Below are positions 1-12,870 of a stretch of DNA of 64,000 nt, in pieces. The position numbers and the translations under genes are program-made. Source of the stretch: Phalacrocorax aristotelis (Eukaryota > Chordata > Aves > Suliformes > Phalacrocoracidae); assembly GCF_949628215.1 (NCBI RefSeq), contig NC_134279.1, forward strand, positions 11,204,041 to 11,268,040, read 5' to 3'. How positions within the stretch are numbered: the first letter of the stretch is position 1; each line of letters opens with the position of its first letter. The notes beneath the pieces are model-generated. The model saw only the letters and a program-made list of their open reading frames with translations. It was not told the DNA's origin and searched no databases.

Positions 1-3000
1 AATTACCATATACTCCATGACTCACTTTCTAACTAACTTTGAAAGACTTCAGTGAACTCTGCCTTGCTGTATGTACGCTTTTTATTCATTTGGTGGGTAG
101 CTGTTCAAATATTCCAGCAAGTGGAATGCACGTAGGCCTAATGTTGCTTAATTTGGTTGGCTATGTATATCATGGGGCATTTTTTGCCCTCAGTGCCATC
201 AACCATAGAGACATTTCCACTACACATAATTAATTAGTGGTTTAACAAAGACAGTTAGATATAAGAAAACGCCTCACTTGCTCCAGGATTTAAACAAATT
301 GAACCTGAAAAGGGCACTAGGACAGTAAGAACAAACTCAAGCAAAAAATAAAAATACATAATTGCAGATAATTTTTTAGAAGTAGTTGAGGTCCTGGGGT
401 TTTTTCCCTGACTGTGCATTCTGTTAATATATTATTTTTTCTTCCGTTATACAGCATGCATTGTCCATTTTTATTATTATTTCAATTATTTATTAATATC
501 TCTCAAGGGTTCAAGTCACCTTACTGTGCTTGAGTAAAACAAAATATAGGTTTGCATGCTACAGAAGACATAAGTAGATACACTGTCACACAGAAACTAC
601 GTCTTCCTTTACCCTGACAATTACTAAACCTCCCTTCCTTCCCTGTATTCTGAATAGCCATCTTTACACTATCTTATTTTGGTAAAAAACTGTTCAGAAT
701 TGTGCTATCTTAGTCAAAATGTTCTAATCAAAATATGTCCATGGACCGGGCCTTCATGTAAGAGTTTTCATGATATATCAGTTTCTCCTTTTTCCTTTTA
801 CGTTTTTTCTTTAATCTCCAATCCCTGCTTTACATCCTCTCTTTAGTAAAAATTATGCTGCTGCCATCCATTGGGAGTTTGCTCAATTTTTATACTTCCC
901 TACAACACTAAATGTTTCATACTAGTTAACTTTTCCCTATGATACATCGATTGGTTATTCTCACTAGTCCCCTGTAAAAAACCAGAATCAATATCCCTTT
1001 CTGACTGTTCTTTAACACATTCATAAATAAAGGGTTATGCTTTCCTCTGACATGCATGTATTTACTTGATTTATAGTAGCTTAAGCATCTGGGAAAATTC
1101 ATATACCATTACCTAGGCAAGTACAGGATTTTTGTGCAGAGTTTCTGCAGGAGAAGATGGGGGGGGGAATCCTGTTTGCCAGTTCTCCCTGTAGTAGAAG
1201 AGTTGCATGGTGAACACAGTGCAGTTGCAGGGATTTGGTAGCCTCCATAAGGCCTTCAGGGATTAAAAGAAAAAATACCCAACCTTTTGATCCAAATAAC
1301 CAGTGGTGCACACTCGGGCCTCTTCTGCGCTACTATTAAAAGTATCTGAGATTAACACAGGGCAAAGGAGAATAAGCCAGAGTGGATTCTTCAAATTCTG
1401 CTCTGTTACTTGAAAAGTCTGTCTCGCTCATTCTTTTCCCCAGCCCATAAAGCCACACATACTGCTTGTGAACACCCTGTGCCAAGTGTGGTAACAGACC
1501 AAGAGCATCTCCCAATGAGAACATCACCTGACTTTCCAGTTCAATGAACTATGTCATACAATAAACACAATAATTTGCATGATGACTCTAACAAAAGTTT
1601 AATAATAAATATTTCATACATATCTAATGGTCACCCTTTCTATTCACGGGTGTTTTGTTTCTCTGTAGAGTTGGAAGAAATGACACAAAAAAAAAAAAAA
1701 CACCAAAAAACCAGGGCCGTGCCTCAACCTAATAATGACCAACTGTTTTTCAAGAAGCAGTTGCAAGAGAATTAATACTGTAGAAGAATAAGAAAGCTGG
1801 GAAGTATTTACTACAGAATATAAATCTTCTTTAAGCAACACTATTGACAGATTCCCCTTGCCATTAAGTTTCTGAATTAAACTGTTTCTGTATAGCACTG
1901 GAGAATAAGCGTTAAGTAAATGCTATCCATGAACAGGACTTAAAACTCACTTCCACAGAGGCGCTGAACTAGAAAAAATACTGTGTAAAGTGTTCCGTTT
2001 GTCCTGATTATGGATTTCAGGTACCTTGAAGCATTTTCTAAATTTTTTTTTAATTAGAAATTACATGGATTTTTTAAACATGTCTGTTCTTTCCTTTTCC
2101 CTGCTTATTCACCAAACCAATCATCTCACACACTCATTTCTGAAGCTGAGACTTCTACAAAAAAAAGCAGCGATGAGTCCTACAGAGTACCCCCTTTGCT
2201 GGTGATATAATGATTTCACTATCACTGCCTCAGTGCCACTCCTGGAAGGCCACTGCTATTGAGTGTCTAGGGGTGACCTCACTGGTCAGCAATTTATTTA
2301 AAGCTAGAGCATTTTAAAATATTTAAAATATTGCTGTTCACAGTAAAAGATTTTATTCAAGTGTAGTTAACTGCAAAATCCCAGTGTAAGTTCCTCAAGA
2401 AGTCTTTTGGCAATATTTTAAATTTTAATTAAGAACTTTATCTCAAATACTGGCATGGGATTTTACAGTTTTAAAAACTTGTGTTTATGTGTAAGCATCA
2501 AGTTTTTATTTTCATATATCTGTGGGTCTGAGAACACCAGAAAGCCTTTTATTATCAGTATTAATGGAGATTATTAAAATGATAATATTTAAAGAAATGA
2601 CCCTGACATTTAAAGCAAAGTTCTCTATAGGTAGTCAAGAATATATTTTTTTTTATTATATTTTTGCACTGGATGATGTTAAGCCCTCACTAGTTAAAGT
2701 AAATATAAATGTCATTCATATAAATAAAAATAAGTGGATTGTTTTTCAAACATGAATAAATATTAGGAGAAGCACTGCAGAGCAAGAGGCTTCAGCTTAA
2801 TTTATGGTGCAATATTATACAGTAAGAACAAAAGGCAGCTCTTTTACAAAGACTACCTGAATTTAGTTGATTAAGCTATCTGAGGAACACCTTTAAGAAC
2901 GTTCTTAGCCAACTGTTCCATACTAACAAAATGCAACAGACCCCCCCATTAATCCAGTCGAGAATGAACTGAAGCATAGCCGGGTATTAAAAAAAAAGTC

Positions 3001-4500
3001 TCTGTATGTTTGACATAATAAATAAGGTCGCAGTACAAATAAAAAGTGTTTGACTACTAATAAAACAATCTAAACCTCAAATATTGTGTTTACAAAAACT
3101 GGGAGCTCTGGTAGGAACCACTGTCTTCCAGAAGCTGGTCATAGACCAAAACTGAAAAGGTTCTACAGCTCATGGGAACTTCGCTGATCTCTGCTGATAA
3201 AAGATATTATTTGAAATTATTCTAAATCTCTATTAAATTAATAAAACTTAAGGGTAGGGGTACCCTTTCAATCATTTTATACCATATTAACCATGGGCTT
3301 GGTGCTGTACAAAACACAAAGAAATAGCACGGGCACATACAGCAACAGAATAGATTTTGGGCACAAAACAAGGTCTCCAAGTTTGGAAACGCACGTCAAC
3401 CAGCAGGTTTGCTTAAAAATAGCTACCTGTTACATCCATCAGCTCCTCCTTATGAAACTTGCACATGAATACAGGTAATTTACAAAATATAAAGTGCTTG
3501 CCTTTTTTTTCTCTCTCCCCTCCCCCCCCCCCCCTTCTTCCTAAATGTCAAAGCTGGTGAACGCAAACGCTGATGCTGAAACTTTGGCAATCTCCTGACA
3601 TTAAGTAAAACCGTAAATAAGAACAAAGAAATGTAAATGGGCATGTTATTTTCACTTCATTTATTATAACATTTTTAAAAGTGTTACAGAGGGGTTTTTT
3701 TCACCTGCTTTGAAGTTTCGGCTTTTGTTCCGAAGGTGGTTCCCACCCAGGGATTGTCCTCCCCTCTCCGCTTCCCTTCAGACTGATCCACCCCTGCTGT
3801 GTCAGCAGCACATGAGCAGTACACTTCTGAAGCTTCCTGTAATTAAGTTCACCTTGTTTTATTATAGGTAAACATGTTCAGACTTATTTTGTATACATTT
3901 GGGAAATAATAGCTTTTTAGAGTCAACGGTGAGAAGCAACTTGTGCTACTAAAATAAACTGTGGTGAGGACTGTGTCTTGTAGCGCTTTTACAAGCGGCA
4001 AACTCCCTTGGTGTTTTGGTATTTTTATCAGAAAATAATGAACACTAATTTCTGTTGTTTTGCATCAGAACTAACATAAGTTTACAATACTGTTTGCGTT
4101 TATACTGTATTGTTTGTGTGCATATAAGATGGATTCAGTTGATAAAAGCCAAGTACATAGTTTCATTTCAGGCATCCTTGGGCACCCTGCCTGGACTCCA
4201 CTGCCTTTCCACAAGTTTTCTGGTTCCTTCTCTGGTCCTCCATCATATTTCCCATCCCCATGAAAACGCTTCCAACATCCTAGGGCAACTTAAAGTTGCA
4301 CCAGGCACATACATTTTGGCAACTGGTTCCTATTCACTCAGAATTATGTAAACCATTATAGAGTAATTTTCTGGCACAGTTTTATGCCCAGGATCCTTCA
4401 AGGGACAAAACCCTCTGCTGTTTCACACCGTGACACAATAACTAATTGACTAAGGAAAAACTATGCATGTGTTTTAATCATTGGGGTTTCTTTCGCCCCT
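1..4500. other. AT-rich non-coding stretch, no gene seen
   Basis: Both strands are broken by frequent stops and the open frames found are short and of random composition. There are many A- or T-rich runs, a G9 run near 1159 and the polypyrimidine tract listed separately. No repeat family, splice-flanked frame or RNA gene is recognised. It may be intergenic or intronic. Confidence 0.7.
3501..3542 (+). repeat. Polypyrimidine tract with C13 run
   Basis: A 42-base stretch contains only C and T: a T8 block, a CT alternation, then an uninterrupted run of 13 C at 3522-3534 followed by CTTCTTC-like sequence. The complementary strand is pure purine. Such mirror-like homopurine tracts can form triplex (H-DNA) structure and a C-run can form an i-motif; that is general knowledge, not shown here. 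The run length is likely polymorphic and error-prone in sequencing. Confidence 0.85.
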
Positions 4501-4549
4501 AATAAAATGCTAATACATAATTCATTACCAGGTAATAACAGGCTGATTT

Positions 4550-5205
4550 TGCCTCTTGCCAGCTGGACATGGAGTTCAGCAGCCAGACGTTTCGGTGGAA
4601 GAATGTCATCCTCAACAAAGAAACGGCAAAATACACCCAAGCCCGACAACCCAGTTATCCCACGGCTTGCGCCAGGCCAGCACACCCACGGAGCCAGCGC
4701 CGGGGTCCTGCAAGGAGGTCACTGCCAGCCCATGCAGCAGCGCGGTGCCTCGTCCTGCCTGTCCCCCCGCAAGGCCACGCCAACTCTGCACGCGCAGCTC
4801 TGGGCCAGTCCCAGCTTCCCCAAAACACACGTCTTATCCTGCTCAGATGTCAAACGCTGCACCAAGGCCTCTCAGCCGCACTGCCCAAGGGGCAAATGCA
4901 GCACAAAGCCAGCCCTGTGTTTCTGCAGCCCCTCCTCTCTCCTCCCACCATAATGGGAAACACTGATTTTTCAGAGAGCAGGAGGGACTCCATGGCTCAG
5001 CACAACACAGTGTAAGCGCAAACATCAGATTGCTTCCACTGATGTCTTCATGCAGCACTGCTTTGAGCTCAGGGCCGTTGCTCTGTGCTGCGCCCCTGGC
5101 CTGTGACAGCGAGCCACTGGCATTCTTCTGGCACCAGAACCAGGACTGGTCTCTCTGCAGGGGTTTTGAAGGCATGATCTTTCTCTGCCTCAGAAAGGGG
5201 AAAAG
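4550..5205. other. GC- and CpG-rich island of unknown origin
   Basis: This segment stands out sharply from the AT-rich flanks. The 4556-4890 part carries roughly 19 CpG dinucleotides by hand count, close to expectation for its base composition, which is unusual in otherwise CpG-depleted DNA. Several overlapping frames stay open on both strands for 70-148 codons, which is what GC-rich DNA does by chance, so they do not identify a protein. A pyrimidine-rich run ending in TTGCCAG at about 4561 could be a splice acceptor on the plus strand. Possibilities are a small CpG island or enhancer, an exon of an unknown transcript, or an old transposon piece whose family I do not recognise. Confidence 0.5.
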
Positions 5206-5214
5206 AACCTAGCC

Positions 5215-7419
5215 ACAACTGAAATTAATCCTTTGTATCTATTTCCATAATGGTATGATTACATTAGGTTTTGATAAATCAGGCATTCTCAAAATACTGT
5301 TATTTCACCACCATTGATCTGATTTCTTGTTTTGTCAATTAGAATTAGCGTGGTTTGCCGCATCCTCAGACGACATGTCATGAGACGATATTTCTGCTTT
5401 GTTAAAAAGACTATCCTGCTGCAAGCTGAAAAGAGCCCAAACATCTCTTTCTGGAAAACATTATTACCTCAGCTGTTTCGACTGATCATTAAGACTAGCT
5501 GAAACTATTATTGTAAATGGGCTTCCAACTACAAAGTTTCACAGGAAATGGCTGCATTTCTTGAGGGGGGGAAGGAATCAGTTAAAGTCTTTCAGTTCAC
5601 GGCTACTTTCTTGATTTTTTTGAAATATTAGAATAAAGCTTTCATATTTCTGTGGCACTTTCTTTTAAAACTTCCATGAAAGGAACATCTTCATCTTCAT
5701 TAAAGCTGGCCTTGAAACAGCGACTAATGGGAATGCTCAATGTTAAGATCCTCCTTTGGGGGACAGATTTACACTCCAAGGCAAACCACATAGGCATTTA
5801 AAAGATTTTCAAAACCAGGGCACAGAAAGCTGAGGAATCTCGGCATCTGTGAAAATCTGCCTCCAATTTGTAATGCAGAGATCACTTAAAACCTTCGTCT
5901 TTATTAAGGAAATAAAAATGGATTCTGACTCTTTGATGTTAAATTGGCATTAAAGGAATCTGGAAATCACACAACAGCAGCAAAGAGAGAGACACAGAAA
6001 ATATGTAAGAAAAGAGGAGGGTAATATGTTTAAAGAAAAAAAACCTGACAGGTTTAAATATAAATGTACTGTGCAATGTTATCCCTGCTTGTTCTGTTAC
6101 TTTGTCGGTCTTGTTCTGATACATGTTTTTGTAGAAAAGGAATGTGTTGAACGTTTTCAATCCATTCACTTTTAATAGTAAAAGTAATTTTCTCAGGTGG
6201 GCACTGAACAGTTGCAATTAGTTTATTTTGCCAGAGATATTCTTTTAAGAGACATAGGGTAAGGAATAACAGCACAGCATCTCTCCTAAGCTTGATACCA
6301 GCAGCTTTGTGGAAGACCCAGAGACACCAAATGTTATTTTTCTGTTGAAATCTCAGGGTGTTTTATTTCAAATGTGCTTTAGCTGAGGGTGATGTAAAAC
6401 GATGAAACTATTCTAACTGTGGTCATACAGCTACTGATATTCTCATTCACAAGATCCATTTAAGCTCTAGCACAGCTGTCTTTGGACTAGTGAAAATATA
6501 AGAATTATCTTCTGTGAAAGACTAAATCTTTCAAAATTTAGTTTTCGTTCCCATTCACTCCATGGCTGCTTTTAAAAAAAAAAAAAAACAAACAACAAAA
6601 CAAAAACACTCACATAAAAACAAATCAAAACACATCCTACCTAGTAATTAGGCTATTTCTTGTAAAAGGCCACGCTAGAGGTCCCCCTCTCGTTTGACAC
6701 AAAGACTGCTTAAACATCATGCCATACATGACAGGTGAGTGCTACAGACAGGAACTAGTAGCAAAACATGAATTTTTTTATCTTTTAAACAGTTGCTTTC
6801 TTTTTGCCCATTGATGGCAATACATCTCTTCAGGAAGTTCTGGTGGGTTTGGGTTTTCTTCTTTGGGGGGAAAAGGGAGTTGTTGGTGGTCTATTTTTAA
6901 TTTATCAACTTATTTCAACAGCAAAGTAAGAGTTTAAAACTCTTGGCAGATGTTTTTTCACTGTTGAAACAGCTCTTCATAAGTTTCTATACTTATTTAG
7001 AAATGGACTTGTATATTTTTAAAATAATTTCTTTCCACACATCTACTAAGGATAGTAGAAACTAGCATTGCAATATGATAACTGAATTGCATGGAAGATG
7101 GGAAAAATTACCTTTTTGAAGTGAGGGTGGTTTAATTCCTCCTATATAGGCAGTTCATATGAGATCACCTTATCTCCGCAATATTATTTGGCTTTGGTTT
7201 GGTCGAAGTTTCCAAACATCTTTATGGTAAAGAAAATTACTTTGCCATTACTAAAGGCCACTGACCTGACAGCTCAGGGTCTCAGAACTTGTCTGGGTTG
7301 TCTTAGCTTGGGCTGGTTTTGGCCTTTAAAAAATAATTGTGATAGCAATTGTCTGGTGGCCAAGTAACTATTGCCTAAATTTGTTTCAGAATTCCATTGG
7401 TTCATAGCGATAATGAGGA
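5215..7419. other. Non-coding stretch, no gene seen
   Basis: AT-rich sequence with scattered homopolymers, including an A15 run at 6574-6588 that continues into A/C-rich low-complexity sequence to about 6607. No open frame has convincing composition and no repeat family is recognised. Confidence 0.65.
6574..6607 (+). repeat. A15 run with A/C-rich low-complexity tail
   Basis: Fifteen A residues are followed by CAAACAACAAAAC-type sequence. It could be the decayed poly-A tail of an old retroposed copy, but no body sequence upstream is recognisable and no target duplication is seen, so it is annotated only as simple sequence. Confidence 0.7.
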
Positions 7420-7860
7420 GTTATGCAGGGTGGATTGGGTTGCCTATGCTTCTAGAATAAAATAAGGTGCACATGGGACAATACCTGAGGTGCAGAGGTA
7501 CTGACAGAAATCACAGCTGTAATTCACAGGTCACTTCAGGGGTGCAGCCTCTCATTGCTCAGGTAAAACCAGCTTTAGAACAAAAGGTGAATGGTAGAGA
7601 ACCAACGACTAGAGTGAGCACCTAAGCTGTGGTAACAAAACTTATAAAAATAAAGCCCAAGCAGTCCCAAGTCCCTGGAGGAAGGAACTACAAGCATCTA
7701 ACTTCTCACAGGAAAGGGAAGGAAGAAACTCCCTGCAACAGGACCACATGGCTTCCAGTGATAACCTCAGGATGCTGATGGCTCATCCTGAGCTCCTCTC
7801 CCTCCTTCAGGAAAGCTGAAGCTACCAGTCTTTGGACCCAGGGGGGCTGAACACACTACC
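7420..7860 (+). mobile_element. Possible degraded LTR-like block
   Basis: A segment with higher GC than its flanks contains a TATA-like box (CTTATAAAAATAAAG, about 7640-7654) followed by roughly 200 bases of C/T- and G/A-rich sequence. The general layout resembles the U3/R part of avian retroviral LTRs. I could not find terminal TG/CA inverted repeats, a poly-A signal in the right place or flanking duplications, and I cannot name a family. It could equally be unique sequence with a chance TATA motif. Confidence 0.25.
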
Positions 7861-7864
7861 AGAG

Positions 7865-10800
7865 AAAAAGGGGTTTCTAGGAAGGGTTTTTTTATTTCCC
7901 CTAAAAAGCAATTTAACTAAACTATTAAAGATTTTCTGTCTTAATTTGGATTATAAATGTATATTATAATAACTAATAATTGAGGCTATTAAATCATGAA
8001 CTGGAGTAACAATAATTTCCTAGTTCCACTTATGACCATGCTCCTCTTTTGCCCATACAAGATTTTGAGTATAACAAGCACATGATGACTATATATGCAC
8101 ACAAAAACCAAACTGAGCTCAGAACCATGCATTTAAAAGATGTGCATCACCCTAATTGACAGGAAATATTAGAGAATTAAAAGAAATGTGTGATCATCTA
8201 TAGTTCCTAAATTACAAGCGTATTTACCCTGTCAAAACTTTGCAGAAATATTTTTGCTTGTTTCAGTTTTAATGTGGAGGTTGTTTTATCTGTAAACAAA
8301 AGGGGACATAAAGCACTAGCAATAACATAGAGTCACTGCAATATGTCCTAGAAGAGTTGAATGTGTTTTCATGATTAAATATTGTCAACTAGAAAGTGAT
8401 TTTTGTTTTGTACAAAAAGTATTTTACTGAATACAGTGAAACTGTGATGACTATCCAAAGATATGAAGTACTAATTTATAGAAGTGTACTTTAATGTTTA
8501 ATTTTGTGTAAATACATGTATTCCATCTGTGCTTCAAAAAAAAAGAGAAGCTTTGTGAGGACTTTTTCTTTCCTTTTTTATTAGACTTACTGAGTGATAG
8601 CTATGCAAAGAGACTATAGGCAAGCTTTTTGGGCATACAAGTCCTCCTTTAGATCTAAAATCAAAGCAGTAAACTCAAGGTTGAGAATAATTATGTTAAT
8701 TATTTAGCCAATTTGAAAGAAAATGATGGTTGTTTCCAGAAGAGCAGAAGGTAATGTCAGCAAGTGAAACAGTAATAAGTTCAGTAGGTCTGGTGGGACA
8801 GAGAGGTCAGGCAGAGGTGCCACCTGGAAAAAAAAGACTAGATACCAGGAAGCCAATATCTCAATGATTTTTAATGTCAAGTACAGCTGTGAATGTTGGT
8901 TTTGAATATACTTATTTTTTGCAGTTATTCCTTAAGGATCAGAGCTGAAAGATCAGAAATGCAGTCTTCCTTTCTGAGATACTGTTCTGCTGGTAAGTGG
9001 ACACATTTTACTTACATAAATTATTTATAGAAGTTCATGCTAGTGGCTATCTTATTTTGTCCACAGTCTCCATCGGAGCTTTTGGTGCAGTATAGGAAAC
9101 CGCATTTCTGATAGCTTTGTTGTGAGAGACAATGTTTGGAAATGTATGCTAGAAATTTTACATATTTTCAGCTAGCTCAGGCTGGTATCACTTGGTGCAA
9201 GTTCACCTCTGAAGGACAGCTTAAACAAGGTCAGTAAGTCACTTCAAGGCCAGAAGAAGGTTGCCCACGAATAACTGAAATGTCATCTGCCATAAAACTT
9301 GCAATTGTTTCATGGTTTTCTGTAAAGGTTCCAGCACAGTGAGACATATGGCTTGGTGTATGGCTATCTTGTCTTGTTACAGAGGGCAATGTGGATGTCG
9401 CAAGTACTTTCAGGGGGATGAAAAAGAAAAGAAAAAAAACCCCACCTTTTAATAATCATTTGGCTCCATGGCAAGGATTCTTGGTACATTTCAAATAACT
9501 GCCAGTTTTGTTAAGGTAAATATATTGGACTTACATAAAGTAGATGATGTTCTTTCTGTTTTATGAGACTCACTAGTACCAGTTTAGAAACTTTCCAGAG
9601 GCATTTGAAGGCAGTACGGTTACTGAATTAACGTGCTTAAGATAATTGTTCTAAAATTAAAATCACAAATCTATTTTGGAATCTGTTGACTTGGTAAATA
9701 ATTTTAAAATAAAAAAGATCAAAAAAATCCGACACCCTTCTCTGCCTTACCCTGTTTCAAAAACATTCAAAATGACAAGGATTTTGACCAGAGGGGACCT
9801 TCCCTTTGAAAATGGTTTAAAAAATCCTATGTTTTCAGTGGTTTTCTCTTTTTAAATGAGAAGGTTCAAAGTTTTTACTTTTTCATTAGCATCTCCAGTA
9901 AAAGCTTTGTCAGAAATTGTCCTAGAAATCCTATCAGTAATGTACAGGGCAATGATCACGACCCTATGTTTAATTGGGACAGATACAAGAGTCATAGCTG
10001 TTTCACAGGAGTTTCAAGCTAAATTACATTTTTTAATTGAGTTGTTTCAGTGGCAAATCTCCATCAGTTAATTTTATATTACATGTTATCACTTTCAAAA
10101 AAGCAAAAACTGTATTCAGTATTAACATAGCTCTTATCAGACAGCATTTTGTACAAATTCACCACATAGTTTCCATTTGAATACTCCTCCACCATAAAAA
10201 AAAAATAAAACACCAAAAAACCCACCTGTACCACAACTCAGTAGTATCCACTATTGAAGTATTATGGTAGCTGTTACTCTTTTTAATAAATTGTTTAAGT
10301 ACGGTTCTCTAAGTACTGCAAAAATAAATATCTTTTTAATCCTTACACCATGGCTATCTGTGTTAGTTTAGAAGTAAGAATTCTGCTGAAACGAGATTAG
10401 AGATTGGATTACAAGTCCCTTTCCAAAAAAGCCAAATACATATAAATCAAAAAAGTGTTAAAAAGCTGCACTTTATATTAAAGTGAGCCGTATCAGTACA
10501 TTTACCATACAAATATACTCCTAAACCCATTCTTTGGTGAATGGTTACAGCCTGAAAAAGATCCATATCAAGTTAATGAACTCTACTCTGCTGACTTACA
10601 GAAAAGAATATAAAACAGAAGAATCTACATATATTATTTTAAACTGCTTATTAGATAGACTTATCTATAATATATATATTAGGCACAAATTACATCAAAA
10701 TAACTTTTACAGAATTGCAAAGAAAAAGTTTCACAAGTTGGAAAGTGGCGGGGGCAGGGAGGGAGAAGGGAAATCAAGGTTGCCTGTGTAACCTCAACTC

Positions 10801-12870
10801 AACCCTTCTGCTTAGGCAGTATTTTGCGACCTTTACTTAAATCAACTTATAACATAGCAGATGTGGGAAGTCAATCCAGAACCATGCTAGGAAGTTAGGA
10901 GAAATGGAGCAAGGATATACAGCTGACACTCCCCCATAAACTGGAACAAGCACGATGCGATAATACAGTCTTGAAGCAAGCAGAAAATACTGCTGCTTCA
11001 TTAAATCCCAGACCTAGAAATCAACAGAGGAATTTGTGGTTTGTAATTCCCAAAGTTCACAGTAATTAGGTTCAATCTAACCTGCTTAGTGTCATATATG
11101 ATTCATTGCCACAGTCTAGACTGAATAAAAACCAAAAGTCCCAGAATTGTGGCAGTAAATCGGTGCCTAAAAGGTAGGGGGCTTAGAAACACAAAGCAGA
11201 GCTTTCAAAGAGTTGATAAATTCTTTTTGAGGATCATGGCCGCCAATTTGCTGAGAGGGAAAGCTAATGGGACTGGGCAAAAGAGCTTTAAATTAGGAAG
11301 AAAGAATAAGGTGTTCAGTAAGAAGACAGGAAAAAAAAAAAAACAGAAAGAAAAGCAGCTAGTACACAAGAAAATCAGCAAGAAAGATGTATCAATAGAA
11401 AGGAGAATAGATGGCACCAAACTGAGATTTAGCAGGCAGGTAATTTAGAGCGTTACTAGGGAATGGCAAGGGAGATAAAAGCAAAACAGAGTGAAATTAA
11501 ATAAAAGATGTACACATGAGGCCATACGATACCTCTGTTCCAGTGAATTGAGATGTTCTGTTTGGGAAAGTAACACAAAACCCCAGAAAAATCTTACCAT
11601 GGGATAAAAATAAGTAATTGAAATGTCAGTGGAGGAAAGCATGGCCCATGAGACAGATGAAGAGGAGTGACTGCTACATGTGTATACCCAGGAAACATCC
11701 CCTACTCCAGGAGAGCCATAGAGGTAGGTAGGAAAATTATTTTTTTCATCTCTACGTGAAAATAAAAGCAGAGAGAGAAAGAAAAGCAGTTTTCTATGAA
11801 GTTTACCAGCAAAACATATATGAGATGAAGTCCTGAAGTAGACAGCCATACTAATGTCAATAGAGAAATTCCCTTAGAAATACAAATACACAGAGCAGAA
11901 CCAATTATTCTCACATTCATTCAGTAGATATGTTTCCTATAGATGAGGCAGGGAAAGTCAGGATCCTAGAAGAGAGATTCATAAAGCAAACTGTGCTAAA
12001 GAAAGGCCTAATCAGTAGATGTGATGGGAAAACTGCTTTAAATGCTTTAAATGTTCTCCCTCTCCATTTACAGATACCTCTCACCAGATACCAGAATGTC
12101 AGCCTAGTCATGCTTTAAAGCTAGAATCAGAATCACAAAAAAGTAAGAAGTCTTTTTTCCATCGGTATCCTTCTTACCTCACATTTGCTGAGGAGTTAGC
12201 TAGTGCCCATCTCCCATGAGTGCCCTGTAGAGAAAGTTAAAGCTCATAGAAGAGCCAACAAGAATCCTAAATCACTTTCTTCTGGGGGAGTTTCCCCTCT
12301 GTGAGACAGGTGAAACAGTGTTTCTGACTAATTTAATAATGAATGTTAACCTGTAGAAGATAAAACTGCTTTAAAAGAAAGTTTTCTGAGGATCCAATAC
12401 AGTGATTAAAAGACAAAAGTAAAAAGAAAAGCCCTGAGCTGAGGGAATCTTTAGCTTTTTCTTGACCTGGAGGCATAAGGAATCCAAACAAGGCAGCATG
12501 TCCAATCAATTAAGTCAGGTCCCTTCCTGGGATTTGAATTGTCACTCTGATTCCCTACATAGGAAATGTAGGCATGTAGCTCTGAGGTTTGGATTCCGTT
12601 CTGGAGACCAGATCCCTGAAAATGATTCATTCTGGTGCTTTCTTAAATACCAAAAATCTGCATTTTGCTAACTCTATCCCAGCTGTGTCTTCAGCTGCAA
12701 GTGATTTCAGTGAAACAAGCATGCATTCAATACAAGTCTCAAGGTGTTGAAGAAGCTTCAGAGGACAAGAACCAAAACCTAAATATCTTTCTTAAAAGAC
12801 ATAGAACGTGTAAATCCACCAAACTTTCTAATGAAGTTACTAGAATTAAGAAAGGCAGCATCTACTCAAC
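7865..12870. other. Non-coding stretch, no gene seen
   Basis: AT-rich sequence. The longest open frame, a lysine-rich 99-codon frame at 11149-11448, runs through an A-rich low-complexity patch and has no recognisable domain, so it is not called as a gene. No repeat family is recognised before the CR1 element begins at 12871. Confidence 0.65.

Noticed and set aside
4507-5175. Several overlapping open frames of 70-148 codons on both strands
   Set aside because: All six frames open together because the block is GC-rich. None shows a family motif, so they are recorded as a CpG-rich island rather than as genes.
6574-6607. A15 run as the tail of a processed pseudogene
   Set aside because: No recognisable coding body lies upstream and no flanking duplication was found.
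11149-11448. Lysine-rich 99-codon open frame
   Set aside because: It runs through an A-rich low-complexity patch, has no recognisable domain, and lacks start or splice context.
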